A stretch of DNA of 64,000 bases, taken from NCBI GenBank assembly GCA_964615375.1, contig CAZTOW010000047.1:13055-77054 (forward strand). Reading direction: 5' to 3'. This document shows positions 8,739-16,008 of the stretch, piece by piece. Both the position numbers and the translations under genes were made by a program. This DNA comes from CAZKWG01 sp964615375. Its GTDB lineage: Bacteria > Myxococcota_A > UBA796 > CAZKWG01. A model generated the notes under the pieces. That model was not told the DNA's origin. It made no database searches and worked only from the letters and a program-made list of their open reading frames with translations. Position 1 is the first letter of the stretch, and every line of letters starts with the position of its first letter.

Positions 8739-8957
8739 GTGACCACCCCGACCGCCAACGCCGAGCCGAGCACCAGCGCCGCCAGAGACGCTGGACACCG
8801 CGCCGCCACCAGGCGCGCTCGGCCCGCCCGCGTCGGCGTTGAGATCACCAGCAAGGGCACCCCCGACCTCGACGCCTGGGCCTCCTGCCTCACCCTGGCC
8901 GACCTGCAGGCCGCACTCGACGCTGGCCGTGGAGGCGGTTCTGCGGAAAATGGGTAG
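8739..8957 (+). CDS. Small protein upstream of serine recombinase, shortened relative to its paralogue
   Basis: 72 aa from a GTG start. Its C-terminal part (LDAWASCLTLADLQAAL) matches the C-terminus of the 160-aa protein upstream of the second recombinase (LGAWASAMTLGDLETAL near 61220), and the preceding RPARVG/RPRVPTVG segments also line up. The N-terminal half of the larger protein is absent, so this may be a remnant or a short version. The paired position suggests a recombinase accessory or regulatory protein, with no known function from sequence. The start is uncertain because no strong ribosome site is visible. Confidence 0.5.
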   Translation: MTTPTANAEPSTSAARDAGHRAATRRARPARVGVEITSKGTPDLDAWASCLTLADLQAALDAGRGGGSAENG

Positions 8958-8972
8958 GAAGGCTGGCGTAGT

Positions 8973-8987
8973 TATGTCAAATAGAAC
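8973..8987 (+). repeat. TTATGTCAAATAGAA motif upstream of recombinase 1
   Basis: This 15-mer differs by one base from 48479-48493, and its first 9 bases plus TA recur before the second recombinase (61297-61308). It lies 41 bases before the recombinase ATG. It could be part of an attachment site, a recombinase-binding site or a conserved promoter element; the sequence alone does not separate these. Confidence 0.4.
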
Positions 8988-9013
8988 GGGATCTTTCCCG
9001 TGGAGAGCCCCTC

Positions 9014-10669
9014 ATGATCATCGGAGCCGCCTACCTGCGCTGCAGCGACCCTCGCCAGGACAAGTCCGTGGAGCAGCAGCGCGAGGTCATCCTCCAGCGC
9101 GCCGCCCAGGATGGCGTCCACATCCCACTCGAGAACTGGTTCATCGACGAGGGCATCAGCGGTCGCGCCGCCCGCAAGCGGCACTCCTACCAGACCCTGA
9201 TCCGAGCCGCCGAGGCCCAGCGCGATCACCGCAAGGGCCGCCGCTGTCGCGTACCCCAGCGCCAGCCCATCGAGCGGCTCTACGTCTACGCCTTCTCCCG
9301 CATCGCCCGGAACATGACCGACTGTCTGCGCGCCCTGGCCGTGCTCGAGGAAGCCGACATCGAGGTGCTCTCCCTGACCGAGCAGGACGGCCAGGACCGC
9401 TCCATCCGCAAGCTCATCCGACCCATCCTCGCCTGGCTGGCCGAGCGCTACTCCGAGGAGCTGTCCAGCAGCGTGCGCCGCGGGATGCGCTCCGAGGCCA
9501 GCAAGGGCCTGTGGGTCTACGGTCGCCCGCCCTTCGGCTACGCGGTTGAGGACCGCCACCTGGTGGTCACCGATGAGACCCGGCCCGCCTTCGAGACGGT
9601 GCAGCGGGTCTTCGCCCTCTACTTGGAGGGCCGTGACGGCTGGAAGCGCCTGGCCGAGCGGCTGACCCGCGAAGGCGTGGCCCCTCCCGAGCGCGAGGAC
9701 AACCCGCGGCAGCGCTCCCCCGGAACCTGGACCCCCAAGCACGTCGCCCAGATCGTCACCAACCCCGTCTACTGCGGCCACATGGTCCACAAGGGTGAGG
9801 TGGTGGCCCGCGACGTCCACAAGGCCGCCGTCAGCGACGAGGACTTCGAGCAGGCCCAGGCGCTGCGGAAGCTCAAGACCCGCGCCCGCAAGGACGGCAC
9901 CCGCAACGGCACCCACCCCATCCGCATGGGCGAGCAGGGCCTGTTCACCCCCTGGCTGCGCTGCGGGCTCTGCGGCGGGCCGGTGTCCATCACCGCGGGC
10001 GGCGGAGCCAACGGCCAGCGCTACTACTACTACCGCTGCTCCAGCCGGGCCTCGAACAAGCAGTGTTGCTCGGGGCTGACCATCCGGGTGGAGAAGCTGG
10101 ACGCGGCCCTGCTGGACTGGATCGAGGCCGAGCTGCTCACGCCGAAGAACGTCCAGGCCCTGGTCCGCTCGGCGGTGAGCAGGCTGAACGAGCAGCCCGA
10201 CGAGGTGCAGGCCGAGCGCGAGGGGCTGGAGCGCAGGATCGCGGACCTCGACCGCCGCATTCGCATCGCGGGTGCCCAGGTGGTGGAAGGCGTGCTTAGC
10301 ATGGACGACGCCCGCGCCCTGAACGCACCCCTGATCGCCCAGCGGGAGACGGCGAAGCTCAAGCTGGCGGGGCTACCCGCCCGGCGGGTGCTGCCCGGTG
10401 TGGACGAGATCGACCCCGGTCGGTTCCGTGAAGCGGTGCTCCTGGCCTGGCGACAGCGCCCCCTGGACGAGCGGCGGGACGCGCTGGACCGGCTCATCGA
10501 GGAGATCACGCTGTCGGAGGGCGGCGCCCAGGTGGCCTACCGGGTCAAGGACCCCCGCCTCGGGTTTCGCTACCAGGAACCATACGGCCCGCCACAGGGG
10601 CAACGGGACCGATATCGGTTGGCGGTGGTGGCGGAGGAGGTGCGGAGGCCGCGGGCTCGGGCAGCGTAG
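9014..10669 (+). CDS. Large serine recombinase / integrase, copy 1
   Basis: 551 aa. The resolvase catalytic domain (about 1-150) has the nucleophile S11 in YLRCSD and the conserved FSRIARN segment. A recombinase domain (about 165-285) is followed by a zinc ribbon (CGLCGG at about 318, then CSS..NKQCC near 343-352) and a coiled-coil region (about 385-460), as in large serine integrases and transposon recombinases. It should recombine short attachment sites without host factors. The protein and DNA at the start are strongly similar to the copy at 61334; both begin with IIGAAYLRCSDPRQDKS. It is preceded by a small paired gene and a TTATGTC motif. Confidence 0.93.
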   Translation: MIIGAAYLRCSDPRQDKSVEQQREVILQRAAQDGVHIPLENWFIDEGISGRAARKRHSYQTLIRAAEAQRDHRKGRRCRVPQRQPIERLYVYAFSRIARNMTDCLRALAVLEEADIEVLSLTEQDGQDRSIRKLIRPILAWLAERYSEELSSSVRRGMRSEASKGLWVYGRPPFGYAVEDRHLVVTDETRPAFETVQRVFALYLEGRDGWKRLAERLTREGVAPPEREDNPRQRSPGTWTPKHVAQIVTNPVYCGHMVHKGEVVARDVHKAAVSDEDFEQAQALRKLKTRARKDGTRNGTHPIRMGEQGLFTPWLRCGLCGGPVSITAGGGANGQRYYYYRCSSRASNKQCCSGLTIRVEKLDAALLDWIEAELLTPKNVQALVRSAVSRLNEQPDEVQAEREGLERRIADLDRRIRIAGAQVVEGVLSMDDARALNAPLIAQRETAKLKLAGLPARRVLPGVDEIDPGRFREAVLLAWRQRPLDERRDALDRLIEEITLSEGGAQVAYRVKDPRLGFRYQEPYGPPQGQRDRYRLAVVAEEVRRPRARAA

Positions 10670-10774
10670 CGTAGGGAGCCACATGCCGCTCCTACAACGC
10701 GTGATAGGCTGGCCTACAGCAGCCTGCCGGCATCGACGCTGACCTACGACGCGTCAAACGGCACGGGCCACGAA

Positions 10775-10799
10775 ATGCGGAACATGGCGTGTTTCGCAT
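10775..10799. repeat. Inverted repeat (10-bp arms, 5-nt loop) before the SNF2 operon
   Basis: ATGCGGAACA (10775-10784) and TGTTTCGCAT (10790-10799) pair with one mismatch around TGGCG. It sits in the 238-bp gap between recombinase 1 and the SNF2 gene. It could be a terminator stem for the recombinase, although no T-run follows, or an operator for the downstream operon. Confidence 0.35.
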
Positions 10800-10907
10800 C
10801 CGCGGTTCAGCCAGGTCAGATGGCAGAAGTCGTACCACTTCGCTGGGCACGATCGGCGACGCCACGATACTGCCCAGGGGCTACAACCGCACGCCGAGCA
10901 GCATCCC

Positions 10908-13900
10908 ATGTCGCAGTTCAAGGTCAAAGACCCCGTTGTTCTCCGCCTGGATCCGGGTCGGATCGGGCGTGTGTTTCGTGTGGATGAGGACGACCAGACG
11001 GGTGAGGCCGTCTACTGGGTGCGCTTTGACCAGCGCCAGCAGACCTGCCTCGAGTACGATCTCGCGCCCGCTGAGGAGACGCGAGATCCCTGGGCTTGCC
11101 TTCGTCAAGGCGCATTGGGCTCGGCCAGCCGCCTGACCACGCTCCTGACCTGGGAGCGCATCCGTCGGCCCCCTGGCGTCGTGGGCGCGGCCATCGGCTC
11201 CGCGCGCGCCACCCTCTACCCCTACCAGCTCAAGCCCCTGGTTCGATTCCTGGAGAGCGCCAACCACCGCCTGCTCATCGCCGACGAGGTGGGCCTCGGC
11301 AAGACCGTTGAGGCGGGCTACATCATCCACGAGTGGATCGAGCGGACTGGCGCGAGCCGGATTCTGGTGCTGGTGCCCGCGCGCCTGCGCAGCAAGTGGA
11401 GAGACGAGCTGTGGCGGCGTTTCGGGCTCACCTTCGAGATCGTGGGTCGCGCAGAGCTCGGGCGGACCACGGCGCGACTGCGCGCTGGCCAGGAGCTGGA
11501 GCCGTTCCGCTGGATCGCGAGCTACGAGCAGCTTCGCGGCGCGGAACTGGCCGAGGCGCTCGACGAGCTCCGCCCTCCGCTCGACCTGGTGGTGCTTGAC
11601 GAGGCGCACCGGGCGAGGAACCGCGCGACACAACAGCACGCGCTGGCGCGGTCGCTCGCGGCGTGCGCGCAGGGCATGGTGCTGCTCACCGCGACCCCTG
11701 TACAGACCGGGCTCGAGGATCTGCACGCCCTGCTGGACCTGCTCGAAGAGGGTGCGTTCGGTCGGGCCGACGAGTTTGGCGAGCTCGTCGCGGCGAACCG
11801 GCCGGTTCTCGAGGCGACCCAGCAGGTCGCGAGCGGCGATTACCGCCGCGCCGCGCAGACGCTGCGAACACTGGGGCGCCACCCCCTCACGACCTCGCTG
11901 GCGCACGCCCCTGCGTTGCGCACCCTCCTGGATCGCCTGGAGGGAGCATTGGAGGACAGCCGCGCGCTCCGCGTCGAGCTTCAGTCCGCGATCAGCCAGC
12001 TCAGCCTGACCAGTCACGTGGTCACGCGGACCCGCAAGGCGGAGGTCCTGGAGGACCGGCCGATGCGCACCCCCATGGTGGTCCGCGTCGAGCTCACGGA
12101 CGAAGAGCGCGCGGTCTACGCCGCCGTGCAGGACGCCACACGTCTGCTCTGTGGCGTGGCCGGCGACTGGGGACAGAGCATGGCCGCGCTGACCGCGCTG
12201 CGCTACACGGCCTCCTGCATCTCCGCGGCGCGAGAGTACCTCATCGAGCGCCTCCAGACCGCGGGCGCCTGGCTGGATCCTGAGGCGCTGCGCGGCGAGG
12301 TGGACGAGGACGCGCTGCTCGACGAGCCGGCCCTTGGGAACGCCACCGATCGTTGGACCGCCGCGCTGCGGGCGCGCGTGAGCGCCGCGCTCGCGCGTCC
12401 GCCTGCGCAGGACAGCAAGCTCCAGCAGCTCGAGCGGACGATCCGCGAGGTCTGGGAGGACGATCGGCGCGCTGGGCGGAAGACCCTCCGCAAGATCATC
12501 GTCTTCTCGTTCTTCAAGCGCACGCTGCGGCACCTGGGTGACACGCTCGCCCGGCACCAGATCTCGCACGAGCGCATCGACGGTGACGTGCCGCTCGCCG
12601 ATCGTGAGATCGCCATCACGCGCTTCCTGAACGACCCCGGCGTCAACGTGCTGCTCTCCAGCGAGGTCGGCGGAGAAGGTCTCGATCTCCAGGCGGCTTC
12701 GGTGGTGGTCAACTACGATCTCCCCTGGAACCCGATGGTCGTCGAGCAGCGCATCGGTCGCGTCGATCGGCTCGGGCAGCGGTCCAGCCGCATCGTCGTG
12801 GTCAATCTCGTCGCCGCCGGCACGGTGGAGGACCGCGTCCTGCATCGGCTCTACCAGCGCATCGGCCTGTTCGAGGCCGCGATCGGCGAGGCAGAGGAGA
12901 TCCTCGGCGCCCGCATGGTTCAGGACCTTGTGTTGGAATACCTGCGGGGAGATCTGTCTGAGCAGGAGATCGAGTACCGTGTGGAGCAGACCGCGCTGGC
13001 GGCCGAGGCGCGCCAGCAGACCGCGCGCGCCCTCGCCGGTCAGGTGGAGGGACTGATGGCCGCGGATCAGGGGCTGCTCGATCAGCTGAACCTGCTGGTC
13101 GAAGGGCACCGTTTGCCCCGACCCGAGGACATTCCGCGCCTGCTTCGGGGCTTTCTGGCCGACAGATTCGCAGGCTCGCGACTGGACGGCGACCCGGAGC
13201 GCGCCACAGGCGTGCTGCATCTCTCGGACGCGGCGATTCAGCGCTTCGCGATCTGGTCCGAGCAGCATGGCGGCGCAGGGCGGGCCCAGGTTCAGCAGCT
13301 TCGCCATGGTGGGGTCGAGGTCACCGCCCAGGGTGAGGTCGCGATGCGCTGCCCCAGGGTCTGGTACCTTCAGGCCCGCCATCCGGTCGTCCAGTTCGCG
13401 GTGGACACCGTCGCCGATCACCTCGCGCAGGGCGGCAGCAGCTACGCCGCGCGCGTCCGCGTCGGCGAGGTTCCTGCTGGCACCTGGCTGGTCGGGGTCT
13501 GGTCGCTCTCAGGGGGCGGCCTCGGTGTGGACACGGAGCTGCTCTCGGTCGCGCAGCCGATTGGGGCCGAGGCGACCCGCATCGGCGCCGAGGCTGAGCC
13601 GCTGCTGCGCGCCCTGCTGGATCGACCTGACGAGCTCGATCCGCGCCCGACGCTCGCTGCTGCGCGCCTCGAGGCGGCGTGCGAGACCGTGCAGTCGAGC
13701 TTCGCGCGAGCGTTCCTGCGCCATCGAAAGCTCGCGGAGGAGGCGGCGCAGCGCCGCGACCTGCGGCGGCGCGCCACCCAGGAGGCCACCCTTCGCCAGC
13801 GCCTCCTGCGCGCTGAGCGGCATCTCGATCGCGCCCGGCAAGGCGGCCATGCGTTCGCAATTCGGATGGCGACCCTTCAGGTCGAGCGCTGCACGCAGGC

Positions 13901-13994
13901 GCTCGGCGCGCTGCTAACCTCCGCGGAGTCTTCGGCGCGGTCGAGTTGGAGCAGCCACCTCGTCGCGGTGATCCTGGTCCAGAACGAGGCATAG
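10908..13994 (+). CDS. SNF2/RapA-like superfamily 2 helicase
   Basis: 1028 aa. The N-terminus (about 1-55) looks like a small SH3/Tudor-type module (DPVVLRLDPGRIGRVFRVDE). The ATPase lobe has Walker A EVGLGKT at 127-133, DEAH at 231-234 and the TATP motif near 262. The C-terminal helicase lobe has VGGEGLDLQ and the motif VI block EQRIGRVDRLGQ near 617. A long C-terminal extension (about 680-1028) is helical. It is related to the DrmD-type SNF2 proteins of DISARM-like systems, but is a different protein from the one at 36482. The Hsp70-like gene follows 9 bases later with its own GGAG site, so the two form an operon. Its motor probably acts on double-stranded DNA. Confidence 0.88.
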   Translation: MSQFKVKDPVVLRLDPGRIGRVFRVDEDDQTGEAVYWVRFDQRQQTCLEYDLAPAEETRDPWACLRQGALGSASRLTTLLTWERIRRPPGVVGAAIGSARATLYPYQLKPLVRFLESANHRLLIADEVGLGKTVEAGYIIHEWIERTGASRILVLVPARLRSKWRDELWRRFGLTFEIVGRAELGRTTARLRAGQELEPFRWIASYEQLRGAELAEALDELRPPLDLVVLDEAHRARNRATQQHALARSLAACAQGMVLLTATPVQTGLEDLHALLDLLEEGAFGRADEFGELVAANRPVLEATQQVASGDYRRAAQTLRTLGRHPLTTSLAHAPALRTLLDRLEGALEDSRALRVELQSAISQLSLTSHVVTRTRKAEVLEDRPMRTPMVVRVELTDEERAVYAAVQDATRLLCGVAGDWGQSMAALTALRYTASCISAAREYLIERLQTAGAWLDPEALRGEVDEDALLDEPALGNATDRWTAALRARVSAALARPPAQDSKLQQLERTIREVWEDDRRAGRKTLRKIIVFSFFKRTLRHLGDTLARHQISHERIDGDVPLADREIAITRFLNDPGVNVLLSSEVGGEGLDLQAASVVVNYDLPWNPMVVEQRIGRVDRLGQRSSRIVVVNLVAAGTVEDRVLHRLYQRIGLFEAAIGEAEEILGARMVQDLVLEYLRGDLSEQEIEYRVEQTALAAEARQQTARALAGQVEGLMAADQGLLDQLNLLVEGHRLPRPEDIPRLLRGFLADRFAGSRLDGDPERATGVLHLSDAAIQRFAIWSEQHGGAGRAQVQQLRHGGVEVTAQGEVAMRCPRVWYLQARHPVVQFAVDTVADHLAQGGSSYAARVRVGEVPAGTWLVGVWSLSGGGLGVDTELLSVAQPIGAEATRIGAEAEPLLRALLDRPDELDPRPTLAAARLEAACETVQSSFARAFLRHRKLAEEAAQRRDLRRRATQEATLRQRLLRAERHLDRARQGGHAFAIRMATLQVERCTQALGALLTSAESSARSSWSSHLVAVILVQNEA

Positions 13995-14003
13995 GAGCGC
14001 GTC

Positions 14004-15542
14004 ATGGGGGTCTGGAGCTGGTTGAAGGGACTGTTTGGGGGCGTGCCAGCCGAACCTGCGCCGCCCCTTGAAGAGACGTCCACCACCGAGCCAGCGCCGC
14101 CCGCCGCGGTGAGGTCGTCGTTTGAGCCTGATCCGCCGGCCGGGCCAACGCCGCCCAATGTCAGCCGTCCTCCCGCCGATTTGTTGTTTCAACGCTCGGA
14201 CACGCCCCCCGCCAGGCCATCGCGGCCCCTCCCTCCCCGCCGGTATCACCTGGGCCTGGACTGGGGGACCAGCACGACCAAGATGGTGTTGCGGGATTAT
14301 GGCGCCCCGGGCGCTGTTCACGGTCTGGCCTATGTGTTGGAGCCGGAGGGAAGCCTCCGTTATCCATCGACCGTTGCATGCATGGACGGGAGATTGTACT
14401 TCGGTCACGAGGCCGAGCGGCGGCGCGATCGGCCCGGCGCGAAGCTCTGGGACAGCCTCAAGCGCGCGGCCGGAGTTGGCAACGGGTGGAGCGAGCCGGC
14501 CGGCTTGGACCAGGCGCTGTACGAAGATCTGGTCACCTTGAGCCTCGCCCACATGATCGCCCTCGGTCTGCGTCACGCAGAGCAACTCGCAAATGGGGCC
14601 TTCCGGGTCGTCCTGGGCTTGAGCGTCGGCGTGCCGGCGTGGGACGCACAGCACCGGCACCTGCCCTACCTCCGCTGCGCGGCCACGGGTTATCGCCTCG
14701 CCGTCGGCCGACGGTGGGATCCGCAGGGACGGCCGCTGGCAGAGGCGCTCCCCCTGGTCAAGGAGGTGCGCGCCGAGGTCCTTTCCTCGCTCGACACCTC
14801 GCTGCCCAACTCGGAGCGGTGGCTTCGCGCCGAGGTCGTGGCGGCGCTGATCTGGCCCCTGACCTCGCCCGAGACGGGGGAAGGGCCGTACACCATCGTC
14901 GACATCGGCGCCGCGACCACACACGCGAGCTGGCTGCGCGTACACCACAGTCACGATGAGGCCGGTCGGTACCTGGAGAGGTCGGCGATCACAGTATTCG
15001 GGACGAAGACGCGGCCTGTTGCGATGGACGACCTGGACAAGGCGCTGGCTGCCGCCCTCGGCCTGTCCAGCTGGGAGCGGCTGCGCGGTCGCGAGAACGA
15101 GCACACCGCCACCAGCACGGGAGAGGTCGCGGGTGTCCTCGGGGCCATGTTCGAGACCTGGGCGGAAGCGCGAGTCGCAGCAGCCCATCAAGGTGGCCAC
15201 GGTCAAGCGACCTGGGGCGGACTGAAGGTGCTGCTGATCGGCGGCGGCTCGAAGGTGACGCGCGTACAGCGGGCGTTCTCCCAGCTGCCCGGAGCCGCGC
15301 AAGGTCAGTTTGGCGCTCTCTGGATCGTGCCTCCCGCCCGGCCGTCCGACCTCCGGCGCCTACCCGGCGATGACCACCGCCGTGTACCGCTCGACGTCAC
15401 CTTCCTGCTGGTCGCTTACGGCCTCGCGTTCCACACCGGCGATCTGCCGGAGATCTTCCTCGGGGGCGCACGGGCGGTCGGCCGACAGCCGCCGCCGCCG
15501 CCAAGGCCGACACCCGAAGAGCTGGGCTACGACAACCCGTGA
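14004..15542 (+). CDS. Hsp70/actin-superfamily ATPase
   Basis: 512 aa. A proline-rich N-terminus (about 1-78) precedes an actin-fold ATPase. The phosphate-1 loop is LGLDWGTSTTKMVL (about 82-95), the phosphate-2 motif is YTIVDIGAATTHASWL (about 295-310), and the adenosine motif is LKVLLIGGGSKVTRV (about 408-422). The substrate-binding domain of true DnaK is absent. It follows the SNF2 helicase in one operon and precedes the HTH-NTPase gene at 16009. Hsp70-like proteins without a peptide-binding domain occur beside helicases in defence loci, but I do not recognise this exact set. Its 3' end overlaps the convergent DUF2325-like gene by 146 bases. Confidence 0.8.
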   Translation: MGVWSWLKGLFGGVPAEPAPPLEETSTTEPAPPAAVRSSFEPDPPAGPTPPNVSRPPADLLFQRSDTPPARPSRPLPPRRYHLGLDWGTSTTKMVLRDYGAPGAVHGLAYVLEPEGSLRYPSTVACMDGRLYFGHEAERRRDRPGAKLWDSLKRAAGVGNGWSEPAGLDQALYEDLVTLSLAHMIALGLRHAEQLANGAFRVVLGLSVGVPAWDAQHRHLPYLRCAATGYRLAVGRRWDPQGRPLAEALPLVKEVRAEVLSSLDTSLPNSERWLRAEVVAALIWPLTSPETGEGPYTIVDIGAATTHASWLRVHHSHDEAGRYLERSAITVFGTKTRPVAMDDLDKALAAALGLSSWERLRGRENEHTATSTGEVAGVLGAMFETWAEARVAAAHQGGHGQATWGGLKVLLIGGGSKVTRVQRAFSQLPGAAQGQFGALWIVPPARPSDLRRLPGDDHRRVPLDVTFLLVAYGLAFHTGDLPEIFLGGARAVGRQPPPPPRPTPEELGYDNP

Positions 15543-15864
15543 GGGCGCGCGGTGACGGACCGACAGCCGCCACCAGCCCCTCCACGGCCCGAACCGCCAT
15601 GCTCGTCCCGCCCGTGACCTCCACCAGGGGCACGCCCGCCCGGGCGGCCGCCTGCTTCAGCGCGCCGGACGCGGAGTGACCGATCCACCGGGTCAGCAGG
15701 ACAATCCGGTCCGCCCGGCCGTGAGGCAGCGCGGCGAGGAAGCTCTCCCAGCGGCCGTTGCCCGTGTACTTCGGGGCGGGGACCCGCTCGATCTGCACCC
15801 CCGGCGGGAAGCGCCCCTGATCCCGGCCATCACCCCCCACCAACGCGATCTTCATCTTGTCCAT
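15397..15864 (-). CDS. DUF2325-like small protein
   Basis: 155 aa from the ATG at 15864 (MDKMKIALVGGDG), preceded by GAGGTG. Residues 4-100 have the DUF2325 look: an N-terminal VGGDGR motif, a central KYTGNGR, and VLLTRWIGHSASGALKQAAARAGVPLVEV. It resembles the protein at 49190 (VAILGGDAR, FGGNGE, VVILARWNAHAV). The last 50 or so residues are arginine/proline-rich and read antisense through the end of the Hsp70-like gene, so the functional part probably ends near 15550. It is divergent from the HTH-NTPase gene. The role is unknown; such proteins are often suspected regulators or sensors. Confidence 0.6.
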   Translation of the reverse strand: MDKMKIALVGGDGRDQGRFPPGVQIERVPAPKYTGNGRWESFLAALPHGRADRIVLLTRWIGHSASGALKQAAARAGVPLVEVTGGTSMAVRAVEGLVAAVGPSPRALTGCRSPALRVSALAAAAAVGRPPVRPRGRSPADRRCGTRGRKRPAGR

Positions 15865-15953
15865 GTGCACCTCGGTTGTTGCTCCCACAAGGTGCTCTGG
15901 GTTCGATCTCATGTCCATTTTGCTTCATTTTGGATTCAAAGTGGATGTGCTCG

Positions 15954-15970
15954 GTGCATTCAATATGCAC
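15954..15970. promoter_or_regulatory. GTGCAT-TCAAT-ATGCAC inverted repeat, candidate operator
   Basis: A perfect 6-bp-arm inverted repeat with a 5-bp AT-rich centre. It lies in the 144-bp divergent gap between the DUF2325-like gene and the HTH-containing NTPase gene, about 40 bp before the NTPase ATG. The gap is much more AT-rich than its surroundings. The HTH domain of the NTPase makes autoregulation plausible. Confidence 0.45.
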
Positions 15971-16008
15971 TCCATGATGAACATGGATATGGCTTCGACG
16001 GAGGCGTG

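Noticed and set aside
10775..10987. Small plus-strand frame before the SNF2 gene
   Set aside because: No ribosome site, overlaps the SNF2 start in another frame and lacks conserved features.
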